The position numbers and the translations under genes are program-made. DNA of 10,385 nt from Candidatus Cloacimonadota bacterium (GTDB lineage: Bacteria > Cloacimonadota > Cloacimonadia > Cloacimonadales > Cloacimonadaceae), in assembly GCA_023230025.1 (NCBI GenBank), contig JALNYD010000081.1, forward strand, positions 1-10,385, read 5' to 3'. Below are positions 1 through 6,424 of this stretch, piece after piece. The notes below the pieces were generated by a model that was given only the letters and a program-made list of their open reading frames with translations, made no database searches and was not told the DNA's origin. Positions within the stretch are counted from its first letter, which is position 1. Each line of letters opens with the position of its first letter.

Positions 1-1118
1 AGTACCACAGCATGTTCCATGGCATTGCGCAATTCCCTGATGTTGCCGCTCCAGCGATGTCTAAACAGCATTGATAACACTCCCGGCGAGATTTTCAGCT
101 CAGTTTTGCCGTATTTGGTGCAAAACTCCTTCACAAAAGCATTGGCGAGAATCTTGATGTCATCCCGCCGCTCCCGCAAAGGCGGGATATTCAATGTGAT
201 CACGTTCAGACGATAGAATAGATCTTCCCGGAAGCTGCCTTCGGCAACCATCTTTTGAAGATCTTTATTCGTTGCAGCAATAATGCGGGTATCTGTCTGA
301 AGATCACCATCCGAACCCACGGCACGGAATTTGCCACTTTCCAGAACCTTAAGCAGCTTCACTTGAAAAGCCAGCGATGTCTCGGTTATTTCGTCCAGAA
401 ACAGAGTGCCACCGCTGGCTTCCTGAAAATAGCCTATCTTGTCCCGATTAGCATCGGTGAAGGCACCACGTTTGTGACCAAACAGCAAGCTCTCCAAAAG
501 GGTCTCGGTGAGACTGCCACAGTTCACTGCCACAAACTTTTGCGCCCTGCGCTTACTATTCTGATGGATCAGTTCTGCAAACACGCTTTTCCCCACCCCG
601 GTTTCTCCGGTGATCAAAGCCGTGGTATCCAATACTGCGATCTTCTTCACTTTTTGAATCAGGGCTTGAATTGAGCTGCTATTACCTATCACCAGGTTTG
701 TTTCCAGCTCTTTGTGGATCATGGCATTCAAGCGGCGGTTTTCTGCCATCAGCCATTGAGTTTGCAGTATCTTCTCCACCAATATGTTGATCAAATCCAG
801 ATTACGAACTGGTTTGACCAGGAATTCGCTGGCACCCAGCTTCATAGCTTGAACCGCAGTCTCAATCGAGGCCTGTCCGCTGATGGCAATCACAGCAGTA
901 AAGGGATACTGCTCTGAAATCTCACGAATCAGATCCAGACCGTTTTCACCAGGCAAAACCAAATCTACAAAAGCTATGTGATAGCGTCCTTGATTTAGCT
1001 TTTCCCGAGCTTCCTTAAGGCTGGTGACTGCGGAAACCTGGTACTTATCCTCCAGTTGAGAGGCAATCAGTTCCAGGCTCTCCCGTGAATCATCAACCAA
1101 CAGGATACTGTGGGTCAT
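1..1118 (-). CDS. NtrC-family sigma-54-dependent response regulator, 3' end outside the window
   Basis: This gene encodes a DNA-binding response regulator that would activate sigma-54 promoters once phosphorylated. The 372 visible residues give a receiver domain (1 to about 118) with the acidic pair D9/D10, phospho-acceptor D52 and K102 in a VKP motif. An AAA+ domain follows from about 140, with Walker A GETGVGKS (171-178), a GAFTDA loop (218-223), Walker B GGTLFLDEI (236-244), the FREDLFYRLNV segment (296-306) and the WSGNIREL motif near the cut end. The C-terminal helix-turn-helix expected in this family would lie beyond base 1. The ATG start has a GGAG 7 nt upstream and overlaps the stop of the preceding kinase-like gene as ATGA, supporting translational coupling. 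One oddity is D in place of the second G of the usual GAFTGA sigma-54 contact loop. The family call is firm; the target genes are unknown. Confidence 0.95.
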   Translation of the reverse strand, partial: MTHSILLVDDSRESLELIASQLEDKYQVSAVTSLKEAREKLNQGRYHIAFVDLVLPGENGLDLIREISEQYPFTAVIAISGQASIETAVQAMKLGASEFLVKPVRNLDLINILVEKILQTQWLMAENRRLNAMIHKELETNLVIGNSSSIQALIQKVKKIAVLDTTALITGETGVGKSVFAELIHQNSKRRAQKFVAVNCGSLTETLLESLLFGHKRGAFTDANRDKIGYFQEASGGTLFLDEITETSLAFQVKLLKVLESGKFRAVGSDGDLQTDTRIIAATNKDLQKMVAEGSFREDLFYRLNVITLNIPPLRERRDDIKILANAFVKEFCTKYGKTELKISPGVLSMLFRHRWSGNIRELRNAMEHAVV

Positions 1119-1687
1119 TGGCATACTCCATAAAGCGTGTTAGCATCCCACACACTCTGCGGTATAGTGGGTTGAATAAAGTCTCCGCTACACTCATCAT
1201 CAGGAAAATAGTCCCCTTCCCCGCAAGGTCGCAGATAGATTGCCAATTTACCATCATAACTGCAGATTCCGGTTTCCAGAGTCAAAGCTTCCTTATGCTT
1301 GAGCAGATCCAATACAATTTGTTCATACCATAAAGAAAGCTGCAGCTTTGAGCCAGCTATTTCGGCGTCTTCCACCTTGTCCTGACGGTTGATGCGGACA
1401 TGATGCTTGATGGGCAAATAGTTGTTCAGATACAGCAGTTCTGCATCCAACCACTTGCGCAAACAGAGTTCCTGTATGGTATCAAAGGAGTTATCCCAAA
1501 GCTTCTGAGTGATATCCTTCAGCATGTCATCAATCTGAATCCCCGCCTTGTATATCCTCTGGGCATCTGCACAATCAGGATACTGCTGTTGCATCCGTTG
1601 CGCATAGCCCAATACCAGATTCAGGGGGTTGTTCAAATTGTGAATCAAACCTTCCAGGATCAACCTCAGAGCAATGGTATCCTTCAT
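1115..1687 (-). CDS. Short histidine-kinase-like protein (HisKA-type dimerization region, degenerate or missing ATPase domain)
   Basis: This 190-residue protein begins with a recognisable phospho-acceptor helix, LIHNLNNPLNLVLGYAQ, with His16 in the usual place. It resembles the GLxHELNNPL motif of two-component sensor kinases. A second helix (about 40-65) completes a helical hairpin. The remainder, where an HATPase_c domain would be, shows no N-box asparagine and no DxGxG or glycine-rich ATP lid that I can see. There is no signal peptide, membrane segment or sensor domain. It lies between the aminotransferase and the response regulator with overlaps on both sides, so the regulator is the natural partner. 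It may receive or relay phosphate in the manner of a Spo0B-like protein, or sequester the regulator; both are inference. I chose the ATG at 1687 (TGATG overlap with the upstream stop); a TTG one codon earlier is possible. Confidence 0.8.
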   Translation of the reverse strand: MKDTIALRLILEGLIHNLNNPLNLVLGYAQRMQQQYPDCADAQRIYKAGIQIDDMLKDITQKLWDNSFDTIQELCLRKWLDAELLYLNNYLPIKHHVRINRQDKVEDAEIAGSKLQLSLWYEQIVLDLLKHKEALTLETGICSYDGKLAIYLRPCGEGDYFPDDECSGDFIQPTIPQSVWDANTLYGVCQ

Positions 1688-2886
1688 CAAAAACCTTTCA
1701 GCCTGCGATATGTTGCCAGTCCTTCACCAAAGATGTGCATTGCCCTGGCCAGGTCATCTTTGTTCAGAATATAGGCCAGACGTAATTCATTTCTCCCCAA
1801 ACCGGGAGTAGCGTAAAATCCTTCTGCAGGGGCTGCCATCACGGTTTCATTGTTGATGTTAAACTCTGTCAGGAGCCAAATCACAAAATCTTCAGCATCC
1901 TCAATCGGTAATTTTGCCACTATATAGAACGCACCCTCTGGCTTTTTACAGATGATGCCCTCAATTTTACTGAGTGCATCAAAAACCAGATCGCGACGGG
2001 ATTGGTATTCGCTAACGATTCCAGTGAAATATGTCTCTGGAAGACGCACGCAGGCATTTGCCGCCAATTGATCCACCGTGGGTGGACAGAGCCGGGCTTG
2101 AGCAAATTTCAACGTGGCTTCCATCAAACCTTGATTGCGGGAAACTATGCAGCCAATTCTGGCTCCACAGGCAGAATAACGCTTGGAAACGCTATCCACC
2201 ATAACCGCATGATCCGCAAAATCCGGCACTTCCAATACTGATGTATGCTTCAGTCCATCGTAGATAAACTCCCGATACACCTCGTCCGAGATCAAATACA
2301 ATCCGTGTTTTTTGCAGATGTTTGCCACTCTGAATAGCTCTTCCTTGCTATAGACAGTGCCTGTGGGATTCCCGGGATTGCAAAGCATGATTGCTTTGGT
2401 TTTGGGTCCAATCAGTTGTTCGATCTCAGAGCTGGGAGGCAAGGCAAAACCGTTTTCCGCGTGAGTTGTAACAGCTTTCAAATGGATTGAAGCCATGGTT
2501 GCAAAGCCATTGTAATTGGTGTAAAAAGGTTCCGGCACGATGATCTCATCACCCTCATTGGCTACTACCATCATAGCAAAAGTTACGGCTTCGCTTCCGG
2601 CAGTTGTAACAATAATATCCTTGGTACTGAGCGCGATTCCCAGGTTGGCATAGTAATGAACCAGACCTTGTTGATAGACTTCCAGCCCCTGTGAGGGGCC
2701 ATAAGCCAGAACTTTATCCGAAAACTCGTGATATACTTTGATCATTTCAGGGGGAGTTTGGATATCGGGCTGGCCGATGTTTAGATGATACACTTTGATT
2801 CCCTTTGCCTTGGCACTAATCGCATAAGGCATCAGCTTCCTGATTGGGGAAGCCTGAATCTCTACGGCACGTTTTGAAAGCTGCAT
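1687..2886 (-). CDS. Class I/II PLP-dependent aminotransferase (aspartate aminotransferase-like)
   Basis: A 399-residue cytoplasmic fold-type I aminotransferase, full length for the family. The PLP lysine is K235 in DSVSKRYSACGARIGC, the phosphate-binding side has NPGNPTG (170-176), D201 in SDEVY is positioned to hold the pyridine nitrogen, and R369 in NELRLAYI is the expected substrate-carboxylate arginine. The N-terminal segment (about 13-45, SPIRKLMPYAISAKAKGI then NIGQPDIQTP) is typical of the AspC/PatA/AlaA-like subgroup. The family moves an amino group between an amino acid and a 2-oxo acid, usually with glutamate/2-oxoglutarate as one pair; the other substrate cannot be read from sequence. 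An AGGA lies roughly 10 nt upstream of the ATG. It leads the three-gene operon, and its stop overlaps the start of the kinase-like gene. No defects are seen. Confidence 0.93.
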   Translation of the reverse strand: MQLSKRAVEIQASPIRKLMPYAISAKAKGIKVYHLNIGQPDIQTPPEMIKVYHEFSDKVLAYGPSQGLEVYQQGLVHYYANLGIALSTKDIIVTTAGSEAVTFAMMVVANEGDEIIVPEPFYTNYNGFATMASIHLKAVTTHAENGFALPPSSEIEQLIGPKTKAIMLCNPGNPTGTVYSKEELFRVANICKKHGLYLISDEVYREFIYDGLKHTSVLEVPDFADHAVMVDSVSKRYSACGARIGCIVSRNQGLMEATLKFAQARLCPPTVDQLAANACVRLPETYFTGIVSEYQSRRDLVFDALSKIEGIICKKPEGAFYIVAKLPIEDAEDFVIWLLTEFNINNETVMAAPAEGFYATPGLGRNELRLAYILNKDDLARAMHIFGEGLATYRRLKGF

Positions 2887-3025
2887 TTCACATTCTTCCT
2901 TGGTGTGTTTTTTTCTTTGTGCCCTTTATTTAGGACAGTGGAAAAAAGACAAGGAAAATCTTTGTCTCACCCCAAAACACCAATCTACTGATCACTCTCC
3001 ATTAGGGATTCTGTGTCATTCAATC
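2887..3025. other. Leader/promoter region of the aminotransferase operon
   Basis: This stretch of about 140 bases separates the aminotransferase start from the tandem array. It must hold at least the ribosome-binding site of the aminotransferase and probably its promoter. I do not see a strong -35/-10 pair or a clear -24/-12 element. A small AT-rich hairpin at 2948-2966 is listed separately. A plus-strand open frame crosses here into the array but has no convincing start signal. Confidence 0.4.
2942..2966 (-). terminator. Possible weak intrinsic terminator or attenuator reading leftward
   Basis: On the minus strand GACAAAGA, a TTT loop and TCCTTGTC can form a short stem (five base pairs, one A-C mismatch, two more pairs) followed directly by six T residues. 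The stem is weak and AT-rich. If functional it would stop transcription that crosses the repeat array before it reaches the aminotransferase, or act as an attenuator in that gene's leader. Confidence 0.25.
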
Positions 3026-3266
3026 CCATTACGAAATTTGTTGGAGCTTCGGAAAGATCAATTGAGAAATTGGTTGGAGCTTCGGAAAGCTCCACTACGG
3101 AATTGGTTGGAGCTTCGGAAAGATCCATTGCGAAATTTGTTGGAGCTTCGGAAAGCTCCATTACGAAATTTGTTGGAGCTTCGGAAAGCTCCATTACGAA
3201 ATTTGCTGGAGCTTCGGAAAGCTCCTTTACGAAATGGTTGGAGCTTCGGAAAGCTCCATTACGAAA
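3026..3266. repeat. Tandem hairpin array: seven units of about 33 bp
   Basis: Units start at 3043, 3076, 3109, 3142, 3175, 3208 and 3240, preceded by a partial unit from 3026. Each unit opens with GGAGCTTCGGAAAG; five of seven continue as GGAGCTTCGGAAAGCTCC, a 7-bp perfect stem around a CGGA loop, then an AT-rich spacer like ATTACGAAATTTGTT. Units 1 and 3 have GATC in place of GCTC and lose part of the stem. Units 4 and 5 are nearly identical, and the outer units differ more. AAGCTCC of one unit can also pair with GGAGCTT of the next across a 15-nt loop, so two folding registers exist. The period is divisible by three, so the array is open in several frames and gives 11-residue repeat peptides, but unit 6 is 32 bp and shifts frame. 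That argues against selection for a protein. Confidence 0.93.
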
Positions 3267-3303
3267 ACCTGTTTAGGACGGGACACAACCCCATTAGTTA
3301 TCG

Positions 3304-3359
3304 TCACGATGCGGTTACCTTGTGGTCACAAAAGTAACGGCAAGGTAACCGCATCGTGA
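3304..3359. repeat. Perfect 19-bp inverted repeat with 18-nt loop
   Basis: The left arm TCACGATGCGGTTACCTTG (3304-3322) is exactly complementary to the right arm CAAGGTAACCGCATCGTGA (3341-3359). The symmetry continues imperfectly outward for about ten more bases on each side (7 of 10 match, between ATTAGTTATCG and GGACAATTAAT). No run of T follows either arm, so it is not a standard intrinsic terminator. It sits 37 bp past the tandem array, between two divergent operons. It could be an operator, a cruciform or RNA hairpin, or a miniature mobile element; the sequence does not decide. Confidence 0.9.
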
Positions 3360-3643
3360 GGACAATTAATGAGCTGGATGCAATATTGAACTGACAAACT
3401 TCATATTTGGCAACGGCATCCTTACTCTTTAGGTTTTATTTGAAACCAGCAAGGGCTTAAGCTTGAATCATGAGACTTGGTAGCACAGATCAAGCTTTGT
3501 ATTCAGTTTGAGATTCTGCTCTTGTGATCACACATTTTCCCGATAGTGGAATGGATATTGCACATAGTTTTCGCAAGCAGAATTGCGTCTTGAATAAGTG
3601 GCAGTTAGGCTTGAATAGCGCATTTAATAAGCATGAGGAATAG
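3360..3643 (+). promoter_or_regulatory. Upstream region of the pgs operon, promoter not pinned down
   Basis: About 280 bases without a credible gene, expected to contain the promoter for pgsB and the genes after it. The only -35/-10-like pair I find is TTGAAT (3590-3595) and TGAATA (3612-3617) with a 16-bp spacer, which is weak. No clear GG-N10-GC sigma-54 element is visible. An 8-bp inverted repeat AAGCTTGA / TCAAGCTT lies at 3459-3466 and 3490-3497. A GAGGA at 3635-3639, 4 nt before the ATG, serves as ribosome-binding site. Confidence 0.4.
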
Positions 3644-4837
3644 ATGACAGTATTGATCATTGCGACACTGCTTCTGATCCTGCATTGGATTCTGGAGTAT
3701 CGCAGACACAGCCGGAATGTGGCCGCAATTCCCATCCGCATTCACGTAAACGGCACGAGGGGAAAATCAAGTGTGACCCGGTTAATAGCCGCTGGCCTTC
3801 GGGCTGGGGGCAAAAGAACTATTGCCAAAATCACAGGCACATTGCCGAGAGTTGTGTTGCCCGATGGTCGTGAATCCGCAATTATCCGGCTGCAAGGAGC
3901 AAACATCATTGAGCAGAAATATATCTTCCGCTATGCCGCGGGGGAAAAACCCGATGCAATGGTGGTTGAGTGCATGGCAGTGAACCCCGTATTTCAATGG
4001 ATCACGGAACGGAAGTTTGTGAAAAGCACCATATCCGTGATCACAAATTGCCGTCCTGATCATCTGGATCTGATGGGCAGCACAGTGCAAAGCGTAACCA
4101 TGAGCCTGGCAAATACGATCCCGGTTGGTGGAGTATGCTATACTGCAGAAACGCACATGTTTGGCATTTTGAAAAAGGTTGCTGACCATCGTAAGTGCAA
4201 GATTCACAAGATTGTACCTACGGATGTGACAGATGAGGAAATGGGGAAGTTTCATCACATTGAACACAAGGACAACGTTCAACTGGCGCTTGCGGTATGT
4301 GCAGAAGTAGGTATTCCCCGGGAAATTGCCTTGAAAGGAATGCAGGAAGCTCATCCGGATCCTGGGGCATTGAAGAAATATCACGTGGAAGACCGTGGCA
4401 AAGTAATTCAGTTTTACAACGTGTTTGCTGCCAATGATCCCGAATCCACAGTGTATATCATCAATATGGTTACAGGACACTTGAAGGGAGTGGAAAAGAT
4501 CATCATTTTGAACTCCAGGGCAGACCGCCTGTTTCGCTCCCAACAATTAATAGATTCCCTCAAGGATGTACACTATAGTTATCTGCTACTCACGGGTGAG
4601 ATTCCTGACAAGGTGGAAGCCTATGCTCTTGCCAATGGAGTTCCCCGTGACCGCCTGTTTGCCTTGGGGCAACCCCTCACTGAAAAGATCTATCAGAAGG
4701 TATGGGATCTTACCAAGCAGGAATCTCATGTCTTAGGCATCGGGAATATTGCTGGTCAGGTTAAGTACGGTGCCCAGATTGTAGCCCATTTTAAACATAA
4801 AATACCTAAAGCGAATAAAGGAGCTGGTCGTGGTTGA
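3644..4837 (+). CDS. pgsB: Poly-gamma-glutamate synthase PgsB/CapB
   Basis: A 397-residue, ATP-dependent amide ligase of the Mur ligase superfamily. With PgsC it polymerises glutamate through the side-chain carboxyl at the inner membrane. Residues 3-17 form a short N-terminal hydrophobic anchor, as in CapB. The P-loop VNGTRGKSS is at 35-43. ECMAVNP (109-115) and TNCRPDHLDLMG (134-145) match conserved PgsB segments, and FAANDPEST (261-269) and NSRADRLFRSQQ (290-301) lie in the C-terminal part. Length is normal for the family. It is the first gene of a seven-gene plus-strand run and overlaps pgsC by 8 nt, as expected for subunits of one complex. The family is firm; the actual polymer (glutamate or another gamma-linked amino acid) is inferred from homology. 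Confidence 0.95.
   Translation: MTVLIIATLLLILHWILEYRRHSRNVAAIPIRIHVNGTRGKSSVTRLIAAGLRAGGKRTIAKITGTLPRVVLPDGRESAIIRLQGANIIEQKYIFRYAAGEKPDAMVVECMAVNPVFQWITERKFVKSTISVITNCRPDHLDLMGSTVQSVTMSLANTIPVGGVCYTAETHMFGILKKVADHRKCKIHKIVPTDVTDEEMGKFHHIEHKDNVQLALAVCAEVGIPREIALKGMQEAHPDPGALKKYHVEDRGKVIQFYNVFAANDPESTVYIINMVTGHLKGVEKIIILNSRADRLFRSQQLIDSLKDVHYSYLLLTGEIPDKVEAYALANGVPRDRLFALGQPLTEKIYQKVWDLTKQESHVLGIGNIAGQVKYGAQIVAHFKHKIPKANKGAGRG
4817..4823 (+). promoter_or_regulatory. Ribosome-binding site of pgsC
   Basis: AAAGGAG lies 6 nt before the GTG at 4830, inside the end of pgsB. It is the strongest reason to place the pgsC start at this GTG. Confidence 0.8.
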
Positions 4838-5285
4838 TGCAGTAGTTCAAGCCGCAGTAGGAATCGGCGTAATAATTAGTTTGGTATTCTCCGAATTGCT
4901 TGGTGCGTCCGCGGGGGGAATTGTAGTTCCCGGATACATCGCGCTATATTTGGATAGGCCAATGCAGATATTGGGCACACTGATCATCAGTTTGCTCACA
5001 TGGGGTTTCATTCGCCTCATCAGTCAGTTTACCCTCTTGTTTGGTAAACGCCGTATGGTGCTTTCCATCCTGATCGGATTCATCCTGGGCTGGGCTTCTC
5101 GCCTGCTAGTGTTTCATGAGATCACCATTCACCAGTTACAAATGCAATCCATTGGATACATTGTACCCGGCTTGATCGCAAACTGGTTTGAGCGCCAGGG
5201 ATTTTGGAAAACCGTATCCACAATCACGATTGCAGCAGTACTGGTGCGACTGGTGTTAATGGTTTTATTCGGCGGGGAGGTTTAA
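4830..5285 (+). CDS. pgsC: Poly-gamma-glutamate synthase membrane subunit PgsC/CapC
   Basis: A 151-residue, very hydrophobic inner-membrane protein with four or five membrane segments (roughly 8-22, 28-42, 46-70, 76-93, 130-147). It carries the two PgsC signature stretches, GASAGGIVVPGYIALYLDRP (25-44) and IGYIVPGLIANWFERQG (108-124), each centred on a VPG turn. CapC/PgsC partners the PgsB ligase to form the minimal polymerising complex. Length matches the family (about 150). It starts at GTG within the end of pgsB, and its TAA is one base before the next ATG, so the three pgs genes must be co-translated. No oddities are seen beyond the GTG start. Confidence 0.95.
   Translation: MVDAVVQAAVGIGVIISLVFSELLGASAGGIVVPGYIALYLDRPMQILGTLIISLLTWGFIRLISQFTLLFGKRRMVLSILIGFILGWASRLLVFHEITIHQLQMQSIGYIVPGLIANWFERQGFWKTVSTITIAAVLVRLVLMVLFGGEV
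5274..5280 (+). promoter_or_regulatory. Ribosome-binding site of the pgsW-like gene
   Basis: GGGGAGG sits 6 nt before the ATG at 5287, within the last codons of pgsC. A second ATG follows immediately at 5290, but spacing favours the first. Confidence 0.75.
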
Positions 5286-5286
5286 G

Positions 5287-6405
5287 ATGATGTATCGTCC
5301 AAACCTGAAATCGGGACTCAGCTTGATTCTGCTAAGCATACTGGCGGTTATATTATACTTGATCGCCTCCAACAGCTATGTGGAAATAAAGGGCAGCAAT
5401 CATGACGAGAAATTAGCTGCAGCACAACTGATGCAGAGTTACCTGGATGCCATCAAGGAAGAAATCGTTGAGCGTGGCATCGAGATTGACCCCATCAATG
5501 ACCCCTATCAATCCGGACTGATCGGGCATCGTCTTTCCTCGATTACGACAGATCGCGGTCTGCTCTCTGAAAAACAGGCGGCAATAAATCCCAATATTGC
5601 AGCAATATTTGTGGATGAGCTTAGCCGGGCCAAAAAGGGTGATAAGATTGCCATAGGCATCACAGGTAGCAACCCAGCGGTGAATCTTGCCCTATATGCG
5701 GCACTAAGCGTTCTGGAGCTTGATCCTCAGATCATTGTGTCGCTTTCCTCAGCTTCTTATGGTGCAAACCGTGAAGAACTAACCTGGTTGGATATGGAGA
5801 GCATTCTCAAAGAAAAGGGTCTGCTGAAGTTTGGCAGCCGATATTCTTCCATCGGAGGAAGTGAAGATCTTGGAGTGGGTTTATCGGACAATGGTATCGC
5901 CATGCTACGCAGTGCCATAGAACGTAATGGAGTTGCCCTGCTATCCGGTAAGGATCTGGAAGATAATGTAAACTTACGGATGGCTGCATATTCTGAGCTC
6001 CTGGAGGGGAAAGACCGATATCGGATGTTTGTAAACATCGGTGGAGGCCTGGCAAACGTAGGCAGTGGTCCAAACGCCCGTCTGATTCCAGAAGGACTAA
6101 ACACGAAGCTGGCCGAGCGTAACTTTGAAAAAGAAGGCGTGATGATGAAGATGGCCAAAAACAACGTGCCAGTGCTTCATGTACTTCGAATCCTGCGTTG
6201 GGCCCGGGACTACAATCTGAATCTGTCGCTGGATCACAAGCCCATTCCCGGAGAAGGCACTGTGTTCAGCTCCACCATCCACAACGTGACAATAGCCATA
6301 ATCTGCCTGGTTATCTTGCTGATGGCCATCATTGCAGTGGTTATCTTTGACCGGCATGATCGCAGATTTATGGCAAACATCGTTGATCCTGATGAAGAGC
6401 TGTGA
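5287..6405 (+). CDS. pgsW: Poly-gamma-glutamate system membrane protein (PgsW-like)
   Basis: A 372-residue protein anchored at both ends: an N-terminal membrane segment (about 10-27) and a C-terminal one (about 334-354) enclose a region of about 300 residues, with a short basic then acidic tail after the second. From the positive charges at both outer flanks the central region is probably periplasmic. Notable segments are IAIGITGSNPAVNLALYAAL (121-140), SLSSASYGANREELTWLDME (152-171), SIGGSEDLGVGLSDNG (188-203) and NIGGGLANVGSG (250-261), the last glycine-rich and possibly a ligand-binding loop. I recognise it as the family described as poly-gamma-glutamate system protein, found beside pgsB and pgsC in some diderms. 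Its biochemical role is not known to me. It could replace CapA/PgsA in polymer export. The family call and the symbol are from memory. Confidence 0.8.
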   Translation: MMYRPNLKSGLSLILLSILAVILYLIASNSYVEIKGSNHDEKLAAAQLMQSYLDAIKEEIVERGIEIDPINDPYQSGLIGHRLSSITTDRGLLSEKQAAINPNIAAIFVDELSRAKKGDKIAIGITGSNPAVNLALYAALSVLELDPQIIVSLSSASYGANREELTWLDMESILKEKGLLKFGSRYSSIGGSEDLGVGLSDNGIAMLRSAIERNGVALLSGKDLEDNVNLRMAAYSELLEGKDRYRMFVNIGGGLANVGSGPNARLIPEGLNTKLAERNFEKEGVMMKMAKNNVPVLHVLRILRWARDYNLNLSLDHKPIPGEGTVFSSTIHNVTIAIICLVILLMAIIAVVIFDRHDRRFMANIVDPDEEL

Positions 6406-6424
6406 TAGGGAGGTAAACCACATA

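Noticed and set aside
2985..3194. Minus-strand frame with MELSEAPTNFV units
   Set aside because: Open because the period is a multiple of three; no ribosome-binding site, and it begins inside a repeat unit. Translation cannot be excluded without proteomics.
3026..3266. CRISPR array
   Set aside because: Spacers of about 15 bp are themselves repeated rather than unique, the period is too short and no cas gene is present.
3013..3276. Second plus-strand frame with GASESSITKFV units
   Set aside because: Same array in another frame; it falls into the first frame's peptide after the short unit, which shows frame is not maintained.
2900..3337. Plus-strand frame giving a repeat protein with LRKAPLRN units
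   Set aside because: It is generated by the 33-bp array, and the 32-bp unit shifts it out of phase (the repeat ends in unrelated residues). No Shine-Dalgarno precedes the start.
3304..3359. Intrinsic terminator for either operon
   Set aside because: No T run on either side, and it lies upstream of both divergent operons.
3782..4546. Long minus-strand frame of 254 codons inside pgsB
   Set aside because: It is antisense to a clear PgsB sequence with intact motifs; composition is rich in His and Cys as expected for a shadow frame.
6332..6424. Longer N-terminus for the exported protein
   Set aside because: The extension overlaps the end of pgsW and would bury the signal peptide; the ATG at 6425 starts a textbook signal sequence.
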